Below are positions 8,261 to 17,344 of a stretch of DNA of 39,524 nucleotides, piece by piece (the stretch's first letter is position 1; every line of letters begins with the position of its first letter). Source of the DNA: Thermotalea metallivorans. Its GTDB lineage: Bacteria; Bacillota; Clostridia; Peptostreptococcales; Thermotaleaceae. The DNA lies in assembly GCF_001562415.1 (NCBI RefSeq), contig NZ_LOEE01000065.1:1-39524 (forward strand). The letters run 5' to 3'. Under the pieces are notes generated by a model, which worked only from the letters and a program-made list of their open reading frames with translations, ran no database searches and had not been told where the DNA came from. The translations under genes and the position numbers were made by a program.

Positions 8261-10900
8261 TTATTTTACCTGTTTTTCTACCAAGGCCATAACTTCCTGT
8301 AATGCTTCATTGATTTTGGCAATATCCTTTCCTCCTGCCTGGGCCATATTCGGTCGACCGCCGCCGCCTCCACCTGCAATCTTTGCAATTTCTTTTATGA
8401 TGCTGCCGGCATGGATTCCTTTTTCTACAACATCTTGGGTTGCCATAGCAAGGAAATTCACCTTTTCATGGTAATCGGCACCTAAAACCACCAAGCCGGA
8501 CCCCAGTTTATCCTTCAATTTGTCCCCAAGATTTCTTAAACTATCCATATCCACACCGGAGAGTCTATATGCAACTACCTTTATGCCCTTCACAGATGTT
8601 GCTGTTTCCAATATTTCATTGATTGCCCCACTGGCTAATTTATTCTTTAAGCTTTCTGCCTCCTTTTGAACGGTTTTCAGTTCATGGACTAAATTTTCTA
8701 CCTTTGCCACAACTTCCTTTGGATTTATTTTCAATATAGAAGCGATTTCCACCAATTTTAACTCTTTCTCTCTGATGTATTCATAAGCCTTGATTCCCGT
8801 GACAGCTTCAATTCTTCTGACCCCTGCAGCCACGCCGCTTTCACTGAGAATCTTGAATAATCCGATTTGACTGGCATTCTTTACGTGGGTACCGCCACAC
8901 AGCTCCATGCTATAATCGCCAATGGAAATGACGCGCACCATATCACCGTATTTTTCTCCGAATAGAGCCGTAGCCCCTTTTTTCTTGGCTTCATCGATGG
9001 TCATTTCTGCTGCTTCTACGTCTAAGGATTCTAGAATTTTCATATTTACTGCTTCTTCAACTTTTGCAATCTCTTCATCGGTTAATGGTTGAAAATGAGA
9101 AAAGTCAAATCGTAATCGATCAGGAGTTACCAAGGAACCTGCTTGTTCTACATGTTGGCCTACAATATCCTTTAATGCCTTATGGAGAAGGTGTGTAGCC
9201 GTGTGATTCCTAGCCGTATTCATTCTAGCAGCTTGATCAATGACCCCACGAACGGATGCCCCTACCGCAATTATTCCTTCCAACACATTACAAATATGCA
9301 AAATTCTATCATTGTGTCCTTTTTTTACGTCCAGCACCTTCACTTTGCAGGCTTCGTTATACAAAACTCCTTTATCTCCTATCTGTCCTCCACCCTCGGG
9401 ATAAAATGGCGTCTCATCCAAAATTACCGTGATATGGTCTCCTTCCTTGGCCCCGTCTACAATATCATCTCCCTTTACGATTGCCAACACCTTTGAAGAC
9501 AGATCAAAGGAGTGATAGCCTTTAAACTGGGATCGTATTTCATTGGCGAGCCTGCTGTATATGTCGTCTTTCCATCCTTCGCCTTCATGGTCTTGACGGG
9601 CAGACCTTGCCCTTTCTCTTTGTTTCTCCATTTCGATTTTGAAAGCTTCCTCATCCACAGAAATTTTTTCCTCTTCCAATATCTCTTTTGTCAGTTCTAA
9701 TGGGAAACCATAAGTATCATAAAGACGGAAAGCACGTTCCCCTGATAAAATTTTTTGATTGGATTCTTTCAATTCCTCTATATAATTCTTTAATATATCG
9801 CTGCCTTGGTCAATCGTCTCTTGAAATCTTTCCTCCTCTATGGCAATTACCTTATTAATATATTCCCGTTTTTCCACAAGTTCCGGATAAGCGCCCCCTG
9901 AAACTTGAATGACACGATCTACCAATTTATTCAAGAACAACTCTTTAATGCCCAACAATTTGCCATGTCTGGCAGCCCTTCGCAACAGCCTTCTCAGGAC
10001 ATATCCTCTGCCTTCATTGCTTGGCATAATACCGTCGCTCACCATGAAGGTAACAGAACGGATATGATCCGTGATAATTCTAGTAGAAATATCCTTTTTT
10101 GGATCTTTTCCATATGGCTGTCCCGATATTTCTACTACACCATCTAAAATATAGCGTATGGTATCAATTTCAAAAATGGAATCAACCCCTTGCATAATAC
10201 ATGCAACCCGTTCCAGGCCCATCCCTGTATCAATATTAGGATTCGGCAGGGGATGATAATTGCCTTCCTCATCTTTATCAAACTGGGTAAATACATGGTT
10301 CCAAAACTCTACATAACGGTCGCAATCACAGCCCGGTTTACAGTTTTGAGAACCGCAGCCATATTTCTCGCCACGGTCAAAATAGATTTCCGAACACGGG
10401 CCACAAGGCCCTAATCCGATTTCCCAAAAATTATCTGCTTTTCCTAGCCGAACAATTCGTTCTGCAGGAATACCGACTCTTTTGTTCCAAATTTCAAAGG
10501 CCTCATCGTCATTTTCGTATACCGATACCCAAAGCCTTTCCACCGGCAGCTTCAAATGTTCTGTAACAAATTCCCATCCCCATTGTATGGATTCATTCTT
10601 GAAATAATCCCCGAAGGAAAAATTTCCGAGCATTTCAAAAAAAGTAGCATGCCGGGCTGTCTTTCCTACATTGTCAATATCACCGGTTCGAATGCATTTT
10701 TGACAGGTGGCCATTCTCTTTTTGGGAGGCGTATCAATTCCCATAAAGTAGGGTTTTAATGGTGCCATCCCGGAATTAATCAATAGGAGACTTTTATCAT
10801 TTTGAGGCACCAGGGAGAAACTCGGTCTTACAAAATGATCTTTTTCCTCGAAAAAGCTGAGGAACTTGCTTCTTATCTCATTTAAGCTCATTTTATCCAT
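8261..10900 (-). CDS. alaS: alanyl-tRNA synthetase
   Basis: This 879-residue class II synthetase attaches alanine to tRNA-Ala and edits mischarged Ser/Gly. In order: catalytic domain with [29 protein letters not shown] and [11 protein letters not shown]; the tRNA-recognition region; editing domain with HTATHLLH and CGGTHV zinc-site motifs; C-terminal C-Ala domain with a [15 protein letters not shown] stretch. The length is normal. The ATG at 10900 has GGAGG 8 bases upstream. Expression is controlled by the T-box leader further upstream. The spacer between T-box and start carries an unusual GC-rich palindromic insert. Confidence 0.98.
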   Translation of the reverse strand: MDKMSLNEIRSKFLSFFEEKDHFVRPSFSLVPQNDKSLLLINSGMAPLKPYFMGIDTPPKKRMATCQKCIRTGDIDNVGKTARHATFFEMLGNFSFGDYFKNESIQWGWEFVTEHLKLPVERLWVSVYENDDEAFEIWNKRVGIPAERIVRLGKADNFWEIGLGPCGPCSEIYFDRGEKYGCGSQNCKPGCDCDRYVEFWNHVFTQFDKDEEGNYHPLPNPNIDTGMGLERVACIMQGVDSIFEIDTIRYILDGVVEISGQPYGKDPKKDISTRIITDHIRSVTFMVSDGIMPSNEGRGYVLRRLLRRAARHGKLLGIKELFLNKLVDRVIQVSGGAYPELVEKREYINKVIAIEEERFQETIDQGSDILKNYIEELKESNQKILSGERAFRLYDTYGFPLELTKEILEEEKISVDEEAFKIEMEKQRERARSARQDHEGEGWKDDIYSRLANEIRSQFKGYHSFDLSSKVLAIVKGDDIVDGAKEGDHITVILDETPFYPEGGGQIGDKGVLYNEACKVKVLDVKKGHNDRILHICNVLEGIIAVGASVRGVIDQAARMNTARNHTATHLLHKALKDIVGQHVEQAGSLVTPDRLRFDFSHFQPLTDEEIAKVEEAVNMKILESLDVEAAEMTIDEAKKKGATALFGEKYGDMVRVISIGDYSMELCGGTHVKNASQIGLFKILSESGVAAGVRRIEAVTGIKAYEYIREKELKLVEIASILKINPKEVVAKVENLVHELKTVQKEAESLKNKLASGAINEILETATSVKGIKVVAYRLSGVDMDSLRNLGDKLKDKLGSGLVVLGADYHEKVNFLAMATQDVVEKGIHAGSIIKEIAKIAGGGGGGRPNMAQAGGKDIAKINEALQEVMALVEKQVK

Positions 10901-10980
10901 TGTATCAACCTCCATAGATCATATTATAGATTTACAACATCAACATTAAATTTACTTTTATAAAGTTATATTTTTGAATA

Positions 10981-11038
10981 GCAGTTCACCGCCAGTTGCC
11001 AGTCTCCGGCACCAGTGCTGGCTGCCGGTAACTGCCAA
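10981..11038. repeat. GC-rich palindromic insert between T-box and alaS
   Basis: CCGGCACCAGTGCTGGCTGCCGG (shown in parts: CCGGCACCAG at 11006-11015, TG, then CTGGCTGCCGG to 11028) forms a hairpin with one bulged base. It is flanked by GCAGTT (10981) and AACTGC (11030) and by repeats of GCCAGTTGCCAGT. Base composition is well above the surrounding AT-rich leader. It looks like an inserted intergenic repeat. Confidence 0.55.
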
Positions 11039-11125
11039 CGATGCTCCTATGATGCAAAAAGTTCTTCTTCAGAAAAGCGTATACGAAATTGTAGTATTGC
11101 ATTCGAAAAGGATTCCCAATCCATC

Positions 11126-11385
11126 ATCAAAAAATAAACTCCCGTTCCTAAAAAAAATATAGGGACGAGAGCATTCTCGCGGTACCACCCTACTTACCAA
11201 AAAATTTGGTCTCTCCTTTCGTAAATACCCTGCAGGATAACGGCTGCAACACCGCCAATCTCTACTAAAGTTTCAAGATTAGTACTCCGAAGCTGCTTCC
11301 ATAGATATCTACCGGAGGTCTTTCAGCCCAGGAACCCCCCTCTCTGGAGATAGCATTTCTATGTACTCCTCTTCATCATTGTATT
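11126..11385 (-). promoter_or_regulatory. T-box riboswitch (alanine, GCA specifier)
   Basis: The T-box core AGGGTGGTACCGCG is read on the minus strand at 11191-11178. Stem I has GAAG...CATAGA (11374-11356) pairing with TCTATG...CTTC. The opposing loop reads GAA-GCA-G, placing the alanine codon GCA (11296-11294) in the specifier position. The antiterminator side ends in CGTCCC, and a terminator stem (11171-11160 with 11150-11139, 11 of 12 pairs) is followed by a T-rich run. Uncharged tRNA-Ala should stabilise the antiterminator and allow alaS transcription. Confidence 0.95.
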
Positions 11386-11405
11386 TTCAATATTTACTTT
11401 AAAAA

Positions 11406-11434
11406 ATTATATAAAAATTAGATTTATTTGTCAA
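11406..11434 (-). promoter_or_regulatory. sigma-A promoter for T-box-alaS
   Basis: TTGACA (11434-11429), a 17-base spacer and TATAAT (11411-11406) match the consensus exactly. Transcription would begin near 11399, giving a leader of roughly 500 bases before the alaS start. Confidence 0.9.
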
Positions 11435-11472
11435 TTCCCATAGGAATGATTTGTCAAAATTTCTCTAGAGAT

Positions 11473-12693
11473 TTATATTCTGATAATAAGATTCATGATA
11501 TGCTTTCCTACAATTTTCATGCTTGCAGCAATGGGAACTGCAAAAAGCATGCCCACGATACCCAACCATTCATTTCCGATTAGCAAAACAAGAATAACAG
11601 TAATGGGATGCAAGCCCACACTATCTCCTACGATCTTCGGAGATAAAATGGCACTTTCGATTTGTTGTATGGCTGTAAATGCAATAATTACCCAAAGGGC
11701 TTTGGATGGACTGTCTAATAGAGCCACGACGACGGCAGGAATTGCTCCGAAAATCGGTCCAAAATAGGGAATCACATTAAAAATTCCGGCTACTGCACCA
11801 ATCAGAAAGGCAAAATCCACTCTAATCACCAAAAGAGCCAAGGTACTGAATATCCCTACAATAGCAGCTACAAGCAATTGGCCTCTTATAAACTTGCTCA
11901 TCAGTATATCAATGTCCCTTGCAATGGCCACACATTCCTCTCTGCAGCATTTAGGCAATAGGAATATAATTTTCTTTTTAAAAAAATCGGCATCTTTCAA
12001 AAAATAAAATGAAAATATAGGAATCAGGACCAATCCTACAAGATGGGAAAATATATCCAATAAATTGGCTGTAAGCTTTTTTAATGTATTCATAATGTAG
12101 TATTGTATATGGGAAATATTTTCTTCAATAGCCTCTTTTACCCCCGCAAATTGAGGAGATATATTATCCAATTGTCTGATTTTCAAATATATTCGATTCA
12201 CAAACTGATTTGCCTGATCTGAGTACTGGGGCAAAAGCGCAATCAAATTACTAGTTTCCTTTGAAATTTTAGGAGTAATGGTAACGAAGAGGAGTATCAA
12301 AGCTCCAAATAGGGATGCATACAGAAAGATAACAGCCCAAACCCGTTTCAAGCCTCCTTTTTCCAAAAAATGCACCACAGGACTTAGTAAATAAGCAAAG
12401 ATTATAGACCAAATGATCGGATGGAGAAGCTGCCCCAATAATTTCCTGTACTGATAGGCGATTATGACAAGGATAGCAAAAGTTAAGAATATCAATAAAT
12501 AAAAAAAGTGTTTTCTTTTTACGCTTAAGGCTTTGCCAGGTTCGATATACCTGTTACCGATATGAATAAGATAGTATATGGAAAACCCCAGGAGAAACAT
12601 CAACAAAACATGGATGATCCCCCCAATCACTAAAAACAAATAAAATAAAGGTTTCCCTTGAACAAGCTTTATTATATCCAAGCCGCTATTCAC
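11473..12693 (-). CDS. AI-2E family transporter / permease (YrrI-like)
   Basis: This 406-residue multispanning membrane protein belongs to the AI-2E (PerM/TqsA) family. It has about eight membrane segments, a long middle soluble part (residues 160-215) and the family motif around FNVIPYFGPIFGAIPAV in the C-terminal half. Some relatives export autoinducer-2 or act as sodium/proton antiporters, but most have unknown substrates. In Bacillus subtilis the orthologous yrrI also precedes alaS. The start is a GTG with GGAG 9 bases upstream. Confidence 0.9.
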   Translation of the reverse strand: MNSGLDIIKLVQGKPLFYLFLVIGGIIHVLLMFLLGFSIYYLIHIGNRYIEPGKALSVKRKHFFYLLIFLTFAILVIIAYQYRKLLGQLLHPIIWSIIFAYLLSPVVHFLEKGGLKRVWAVIFLYASLFGALILLFVTITPKISKETSNLIALLPQYSDQANQFVNRIYLKIRQLDNISPQFAGVKEAIEENISHIQYYIMNTLKKLTANLLDIFSHLVGLVLIPIFSFYFLKDADFFKKKIIFLLPKCCREECVAIARDIDILMSKFIRGQLLVAAIVGIFSTLALLVIRVDFAFLIGAVAGIFNVIPYFGPIFGAIPAVVVALLDSPSKALWVIIAFTAIQQIESAILSPKIVGDSVGLHPITVILVLLIGNEWLGIVGMLFAVPIAASMKIVGKHIMNLIIRI

Positions 12694-12722
12694 AATATGA
12701 ATCTCCTTTTCTTACTTGTTCA

Positions 12723-12748
12723 AAAGCAGCTGCCAAATCAGCTGCTTT
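12723..12748. terminator. hairpin between DUF3918 and the AI-2E gene
   Basis: AAAGCAGCTG (12723-12732) and CAGCTGCTTT (12739-12748) form a perfect 10-bp stem with a 6-base loop, TTTTG following on the minus strand. It likely separates or attenuates the two transcription units. Confidence 0.65.
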
Positions 12749-12769
12749 AAAATAAATATATAGTCATTG

Positions 12770-12952
12770 CTAAAAAATATTCATCCCACGGGTCATTCCA
12801 ATGACACGGGTTGCACTTTTCAACATTTTGCCGCCCCTTCGCATGAATCTTTTTCTTTGGCGGGAACTCATCCTGCTCATGGCATACAGTCCCGCTGATG
12901 CCCCGATAATTCCACCGGTAAGCATGCCGGTCAAAAATCTGTCTCTCATCAT
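12770..12952 (-). CDS. small DUF3918/YrzQ-like membrane-associated protein
   Basis: This basic protein of about 60 residues begins MMRDRFLTGMLTGGIIGASAG, so a short glycine-rich hydrophobic segment near residues 8-25 is followed by an Arg/Lys-rich tail. It resembles the small YtxH/DUF3918-type proteins found in this neighbourhood in Firmicutes. The ATG at 12952 has AAGGAG 5-8 bases upstream. Function is unknown. Confidence 0.7.
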   Translation of the reverse strand: MMRDRFLTGMLTGGIIGASAGLYAMSRMSSRQRKRFMRRGGKMLKSATRVIGMTRGMNIF

Positions 12953-12991
12953 CAACACTCCTTTGCAAGAATTTGCAGTAGTAAGTTTGCA

Positions 12992-13516
12992 CTATTCTAA
13001 ATCGAGCATTTTTTTTAATCCGCCTGTATTAGAAAGAATAGAATGCTCGCTCGCTGATGAGATAATGATTGTACTGGTATTCAGTCGAATACCGTTGGCA
13101 AGAGGCAAAACAGAACGCCCTTCCACCAGATCATGGAACAGTCCTTCCGACAGGATTAACCCTGTCAATTTGCCTGTGGTCGCATCCATGATGATATCTT
13201 GAACGATTCCAACATTTTGCCCTTCCTCTGTCATCACTTCAACCCCTATGAGTCTTTGCCAACTGTCCCACCCATTTGCCCTTTTCTCATTTTTAATCAT
13301 ATCTTGACTTTGAATAACCATGGCATCTGTACCAATGCTTTTGACATTTTGAAAATAAATCATTTTGCAGGTGTGAAAATATCCTCCCTCATCTACCAGG
13401 AAGCCTATGACTTGCATATCTTCACTGTTGTATAGAATATCTTTCACTTCAATTGCTTTACATCCTTCATCCAAGCATATCACCGGTAAACCTACAACAT
13501 CACACCCTCTTTTCAT
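12992..13516 (-). CDS. PRC-barrel domain protein (YrrD-like)
   Basis: This 174-residue cytoplasmic protein has two PRC-barrel-like domains. The first is around residues 5-75 (GLPVICLDEGCKAIEVKDIL), the second around 85-155 (LIGVEVMTEEGQNVGIVQDI, ATGKLTGLILSEG). PRC barrels bind RNA or proteins, for instance in RimM. The gene occupies the place of Bacillus subtilis yrrD between mnmA and yrrI-alaS. The ATG at 13516 is preferred to the upstream TTG. Function is unknown. Confidence 0.82.
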   Translation of the reverse strand: MKRGCDVVGLPVICLDEGCKAIEVKDILYNSEDMQVIGFLVDEGGYFHTCKMIYFQNVKSIGTDAMVIQSQDMIKNEKRANGWDSWQRLIGVEVMTEEGQNVGIVQDIIMDATTGKLTGLILSEGLFHDLVEGRSVLPLANGIRLNTSTIIISSASEHSILSNTGGLKKMLDLE

Positions 13517-13589
13517 CAAGTCAAGTCACCACTCTTTTGCAAAAAAAGTAGTTTGCTTCACATTTAGTATTCCACATCAAAAAATAAAT

Positions 13590-13609
13590 AATGCACCTTT
13601 CGGTGCATT
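13590..13609 (-). terminator. terminator of the isc-mnmA operon
   Basis: On the minus strand AATGCACC-GAAA-GGTGCATT forms an 8-bp stem closed by a stable GAAA tetraloop, followed by ATTTATTTTTTG. It begins 4 bases after the mnmA stop codon. Confidence 0.88.
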
Positions 13610-13613
13610 TCAA

Positions 13614-14717
13614 TTATCTTACTTTTTTTACGATGGTTCCTCCGCCTAGCAATATATCCCCATCATAAAACACAACGGCTTGTCCTGGAGTAATTGCCCT
13701 TACGGGTTTTTCAAAAACAACACGTACCCGATCTTTTTCCAACGGATATATTGCAGCTTGGACAGGTTTTGCATGATAACGAATCTGTGCTTGCACCGGA
13801 AATCCTTCCTGGATCTTATCCAAATGGATAAAGTTCACCTGTTCGGCCAGAAGCTCTATGCCGAAGACATCTTCATTAGTTCCAATCACTACCTTATTTT
13901 CTTGGGGAATGATGTCTACAACATAGGCCGGTTTTCCTAAAGCAATCCCAAGTCCCTTGCGCTGGCCTATGGTATAATGGACAATCCCTTTATGGGTGCC
14001 GATGATATTTCCATCTGTATCCACAAAATTGCCGGGAACAATTTTGTCAGACTTTCTTTCCTCAATAAATTTTCCATAATCATTGTCTTTTACAAAGCAA
14101 ATTTCTTGGCTGTCGGGTTTAGATGCCGTAGAAAATCCTAATTCCGCAGCAATTCTTCTCACTTCTTCCTTAGAAGCAAATTCCCCTAAAGGCATTAAAG
14201 TATGTCTTAACTGCTCCTGGGTAAAATTATATAATGCATATGTCTGATCCTTTGCAGCGGCATTTGATTTTTTTATTATAAATTTATCTATTTCTTTGTC
14301 ATATATAATTTTTGCATAATGACCGGTAGCCACATAATATGCGCCAAGCTGATGGGCACGTCTCAATAATTCATCAAACTTTATATATTTATTGCATGCA
14401 ATGCAAGGATTTGGCGTTCTTCCTGCCATATACTCATCGATAAAATATTGTACTACTTTTTTTTCGAATATATCTTGGAAATTCATTACATAGAAGGGAA
14501 TTCCCAGCTTGTCTGCTACCCTTCTTGCATCATCTGCAGCAGACAATCCACAGCAGCCGCCTGTGTTTTCAAAATCCTCTTCATTCATTTCCGGCCATAT
14601 TTTCATCGTTATGCCAATAACTTCATAACCTTGCTGCTGCAGTATATAGGCAGCTACGGAGCTATCTACGCCACCGCTCATGCCGACAACAACCTTTTTT
14701 TTATCCAAAACCATCAT
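13614..14717 (-). CDS. mnmA: tRNA 2-thiouridylase MnmA (TrmU)
   Basis: This 367-residue enzyme forms 2-thiouridine at the wobble position of Lys, Glu and Gln tRNAs with ATP and persulfide sulfur. Visible are the PP-loop GMSGGVDSS, the catalytic cysteine in [12 protein letters not shown], the second cysteine in [15 protein letters not shown], the KDQTYAL motif, and the C-terminal barrel ending [20 protein letters not shown]. It follows iscS and iscU, so the desulfurase for its sulfur is encoded in the same operon. The ribosome binding site AGGTG is part of a tandem duplication just upstream. Confidence 0.97.
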   Translation of the reverse strand: MMVLDKKKVVVGMSGGVDSSVAAYILQQQGYEVIGITMKIWPEMNEEDFENTGGCCGLSAADDARRVADKLGIPFYVMNFQDIFEKKVVQYFIDEYMAGRTPNPCIACNKYIKFDELLRRAHQLGAYYVATGHYAKIIYDKEIDKFIIKKSNAAAKDQTYALYNFTQEQLRHTLMPLGEFASKEEVRRIAAELGFSTASKPDSQEICFVKDNDYGKFIEERKSDKIVPGNFVDTDGNIIGTHKGIVHYTIGQRKGLGIALGKPAYVVDIIPQENKVVIGTNEDVFGIELLAEQVNFIHLDKIQEGFPVQAQIRYHAKPVQAAIYPLEKDRVRVVFEKPVRAITPGQAVVFYDGDILLGGGTIVKKVR

Positions 14718-14745
14718 TTTTCACCTGCTTTTTTTTCACCTGCTT
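14717..14745 (-). repeat. tandem duplication of the mnmA ribosome binding region
   Basis: AAGCAGGTGAAAAA is present twice in a row before the mnmA ATG, so two Shine-Dalgarno-like AGGTGA sequences lie about 14 bases apart. Only the inner one has normal spacing to the start. Confidence 0.6.
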
Positions 14746-14799
14746 ATTAATTAATATTTGTCTTTCACAAATTTTTATGCTTTATTTTCATCCAAACAC

Positions 14800-14823
14800 G
14801 AAGCCTAGGATCGCCTAGGCTTC
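14800..14823 (-). terminator. hairpin overlapping the iscU stop codon
   Basis: GAAGCCTAGG (14800-14809) and CCTAGGCTTC (14814-14823) form a perfect 10-bp stem with a 4-base loop. The TAG stop of iscU (14815-14817) lies in the stem. The T-run is weak, so it probably attenuates transcription into mnmA or stabilises the upstream mRNA. Confidence 0.6.
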
Positions 14824-15258
14824 TTCGTATTCTTCTCCATGTTCATGGTGATCTTCATCAGGATGAAAGTCATTCAACTCATCTAATGTAATATGATGCT
14901 TTTTGGCATAATCCAATAGGGCAGATTTTACAGCCTGTTCTGCCAACACCGAACAGTGGATTTTTTGAGGCGGAAGTCCGTCCAAGGCTTCAACGACCGC
15001 CTGATTTGTTAATTTTAACGCCTCTTGAATTGTTTTTCCCTTAATCATTTCTGTAGCGATGCTGGAAGTAGCGATAGCAGAACCACACCCGAAAGTTTTA
15101 AATTTCACATCTACAATCACATCATTTTCGATCTTCAAGTACATTTTCATAATATCGCCGCATTTTGCATTTCCTACTTCACCAATACCATCGGCATTTT
15201 CTATTTCTCCAACGTTTCTGGGATTCATAAAATGATCCATTACTTTTTCACTGTACAT
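14815..15258 (-). CDS. iscU: Fe-S cluster assembly scaffold IscU/NifU
   Basis: This 147-residue scaffold protein has the three cluster-binding cysteines in GNAKCGDIM, KTFGCGSAIATSS and KIHCSVLAEQ. It ends with an acidic, His-rich tail (DFHPDEDHHEHGEEYEEA) longer than in E. coli IscU. Clusters are built on it with sulfur from IscS. Its ATG overlaps the TAA of iscS by one base (TAATG), so translation is coupled. Confidence 0.96.
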   Translation of the reverse strand: MYSEKVMDHFMNPRNVGEIENADGIGEVGNAKCGDIMKMYLKIENDVIVDVKFKTFGCGSAIATSSIATEMIKGKTIQEALKLTNQAVVEALDGLPPQKIHCSVLAEQAVKSALLDYAKKHHITLDELNDFHPDEDHHEHGEEYEEA

Positions 15259-16439
15259 TATTTTTGTCCTCCCTTTACTTTTTCATATAGCGGTGACATC
15301 TGTCTCAATCTATCTACGATTTTAGGCAATTCGTTGATGACATAGTCAATCTCTTCTGCTGTGGTAAAATCCCCTATGGTTAATCTTAAGGACCCATGGG
15401 CAATCTCATGGGGCAAACCAATGGCCATCAACACATGGGACGGATCTAGGGAGCCCGATGTACAGGCGGATCCGCTGGATCCTGCGATTCCCAGCATATC
15501 CAAACTTAACAGCAGGGATTCTCCTTCTATAAATTCAAAGGCAAAATGCGCATTGCCGGGCAATCTGTTTTCCGGATGGCCATTGAATCGAACATAATCA
15601 ACTTTATCCATTATACCTTTTATCAATCTATCTCTCAAGTCTTTTACATGGCGAATATGCCCATCCAAATTTTCTATCGCCAGCTCTGCAGCTTTTCCAA
15701 AACCTACAATGCCTGGCAAATTTTCTGTCCCTGCCCTTCTTCTTCTCTCCTGGGCACCTCCATGGATCAAGGAATGAATTTTTACCCCTTTTCTTATATA
15801 TAATCCTCCGACTCCTTTAGGTCCATATATTTTATGGGCAGACATGGACATCAAATCAATGTTCAATGCATTTACATCTATTTTTACATTTCCCAATGCC
15901 TGAACCGCATCCGTATGGAAGTATATTCCTTTTTCCCTGGCGATAGCACCTATTTCTCCAATAGGTTGAATCGTTCCAATTTCATTGTTGGCAAACATAA
16001 GCGTAATCAAAATCGTTCTGTCGGTAATGGCGTTCCTTAACTGTTCTAAAGAAATCATTCCGTATTCATCCACATCTAAGTACGTTACCTCAAATCCATC
16101 TTTTTCCAAATATTCACAGGTATGCAAAACAGCGTGGTGTTCGATTTTGGTGGTGATGATATGATTTCCCTTATCCCTATTGGCATAGGCAACCCCTTTA
16201 ATTGCCCAGTTGTCGGCCTCTGATCCTCCCCCTGTAAAATATATCTCATCCTGTTTTGCGCCAATGGCCTTTGCCAATCTGCTCCTGGCTTGGTCGATGG
16301 CCTGCTTGGCTTCCCTGCCGAAGGAATGAATACTGGATGGATTGCCGAATCTCTCCGTAAAATATGGCAGCATTTCCTCCAACACTTCCTGTTTCATTGG
16401 AGTCGTAGCAGAATAGTCTAAATATATTCTTTTGTTCAT
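15258..16439 (-). CDS. iscS: cysteine desulfurase IscS/NifS
   Basis: This 393-residue PLP enzyme takes sulfur from cysteine as a persulfide for IscU and MnmA. Visible are the N-terminal IYLDYSATTPM, the PLP lysine in SMSAHKIYGPKG, the substrate-binding histidine in YFHTDAVQALG, and the active-site cysteine loop GSSGSACTSGS. Length is normal. A GGAG ribosome binding site stands before the ATG, and the gene follows iscR by 19 bases in the same operon. Confidence 0.97.
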   Translation of the reverse strand: MNKRIYLDYSATTPMKQEVLEEMLPYFTERFGNPSSIHSFGREAKQAIDQARSRLAKAIGAKQDEIYFTGGGSEADNWAIKGVAYANRDKGNHIITTKIEHHAVLHTCEYLEKDGFEVTYLDVDEYGMISLEQLRNAITDRTILITLMFANNEIGTIQPIGEIGAIAREKGIYFHTDAVQALGNVKIDVNALNIDLMSMSAHKIYGPKGVGGLYIRKGVKIHSLIHGGAQERRRRAGTENLPGIVGFGKAAELAIENLDGHIRHVKDLRDRLIKGIMDKVDYVRFNGHPENRLPGNAHFAFEFIEGESLLLSLDMLGIAGSSGSACTSGSLDPSHVLMAIGLPHEIAHGSLRLTIGDFTTAEEIDYVINELPKIVDRLRQMSPLYEKVKGGQK

Positions 16440-16458
16440 CCAATCATCTCCTTAAAAT

Positions 16459-16908
16459 TTATATGTAATACATGTAGGCATCATGATCTTTAAGTTTTTT
16501 GTAATCGTCAAGCATATCTTGCAATGTGATGGAATCCACCACATGATTGATACTGTCTCTTATTTTTTCCCATATCGTTCTTGTGACACAGTAATCTGCC
16601 TTTAAACACTCATTGGATGGATCATCAGCCACACATTCCGTTGGTGCCAAGGGTCCCTCTAACGTTCTAATAATATCTCCTACAGTAATATTTTGTGGAT
16701 GATCTGCCAGAATATACCCTCCTTGAGCTCCTCGGATACTTTTCACAAGACCAGCTTTTCTTAGACTGGCAAATAATTGTTCTAAATAGTGCACAGAAAT
16801 ATTTTGACGCTCTGCAATACCGTTTAAAGCTACAGGTCCTTCTCCAAAATTCAGGGCCAAATCAAACATTGCTTTCAGTCCATATCTTCCTTTTGTTGAA
16901 AGTCTCAT
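16459..16908 (-). CDS. iscR: Rrf2-family Fe-S regulator (IscR/CymR type)
   Basis: This 149-residue Rrf2 repressor has a winged-helix N-terminus (MRLSTKGRYGLKAMFDLAL, IAERQNISVHYLEQLFASLR) and cysteines C92, C101 and C107 in the cluster-binding region, close to the C92/C98/C104 arrangement of E. coli IscR. CymR of Bacillus subtilis lacks these cysteines, so an Fe-S sensing regulator is more likely here. As first gene of the isc operon it probably autoregulates. Confidence 0.92.
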   Translation of the reverse strand: MRLSTKGRYGLKAMFDLALNFGEGPVALNGIAERQNISVHYLEQLFASLRKAGLVKSIRGAQGGYILADHPQNITVGDIIRTLEGPLAPTECVADDPSNECLKADYCVTRTIWEKIRDSINHVVDSITLQDMLDDYKKLKDHDAYMYYI

Positions 16909-16957
16909 TTCATCACTCCCTTCAAAATCCCAAGCAAATCACTCAGAATTCATTTTA

Positions 16958-16986
16958 AGTATATTATATCCCAGTATTTTTGTCAA
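16958..16986 (-). promoter_or_regulatory. sigma-A promoter of the isc operon
   Basis: TTGACA (16986-16981), a 17-base spacer and TATACT (16963-16958) stand about 50 bases before the iscR ATG. The sequence around the -10 is rich in TATA-type palindromic steps and could hold the Rrf2 operator; no site was defined. Confidence 0.85.
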
Positions 16987-17072
16987 CATTCCCATTCCAA
17001 ATATTTTATGTCTAAAATCTTTATGCCATATTATCATAAGCCAGACTGAAAACAATGCAATACAATGTTTAT

Positions 17073-17289
17073 AAACCCTTGAGGTTTCGGCTTTGTCGCA
17101 AATCAGCAAGCCGCTTTTTTCCTTATTTTTTATAACACATAGGAAATTATATATTTTCATAAATTGTGAATAAGTCATAATTTCCGTCGTGTGTTTCAAC
17201 AAAGTCTTCCTTTAAATCTTCCACCGGAAGACTTTGTTATTTTAGAAAAGCGGCCCAGGTATAAGCAGGAAGCCAAATCTCAAGGGTTT
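17073..17289. repeat. MITE-like segment with imperfect terminal inverted repeats
   Basis: A left arm at 17073-17120 (AAACCCTTGAGGTTTCGGCT ... AAGCCGCTTTTTT) is roughly complementary to a right arm at 17244-17289 (GAAAAGCGGCC ... AGCCAAATCTCAAGGGTTT). About two thirds of 46 positions pair, the outer 11 perfectly. Inside lies a perfect hairpin. No convincing gene is present in the 435 bases between iscR and the glycosyltransferase operon. No target duplication was found. Confidence 0.45.
17200..17236. terminator. perfect 11-bp hairpin in the intergenic region
   Basis: CAAAGTCTTCC (17200-17210) and GGAAGACTTTG (17226-17236) pair perfectly around a 15-base loop. TTATTTT follows on the plus strand. 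It may end transcription of the glycosyltransferase operon coming from the right, although the T-run on that strand is poor. Confidence 0.45.
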
Positions 17290-17344
17290 GTCTGCAAGCT
17301 ATCCTTATGCGATGTTATCCTAAGGATTTCAAACTTCTATCTTT

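Noticed and set aside
16939-17202. 87-residue minus-strand ORF upstream of iscR
   Set aside because: It overlaps the iscR promoter and the inverted-repeat segment, has no ribosome binding site and no recognisable motif.
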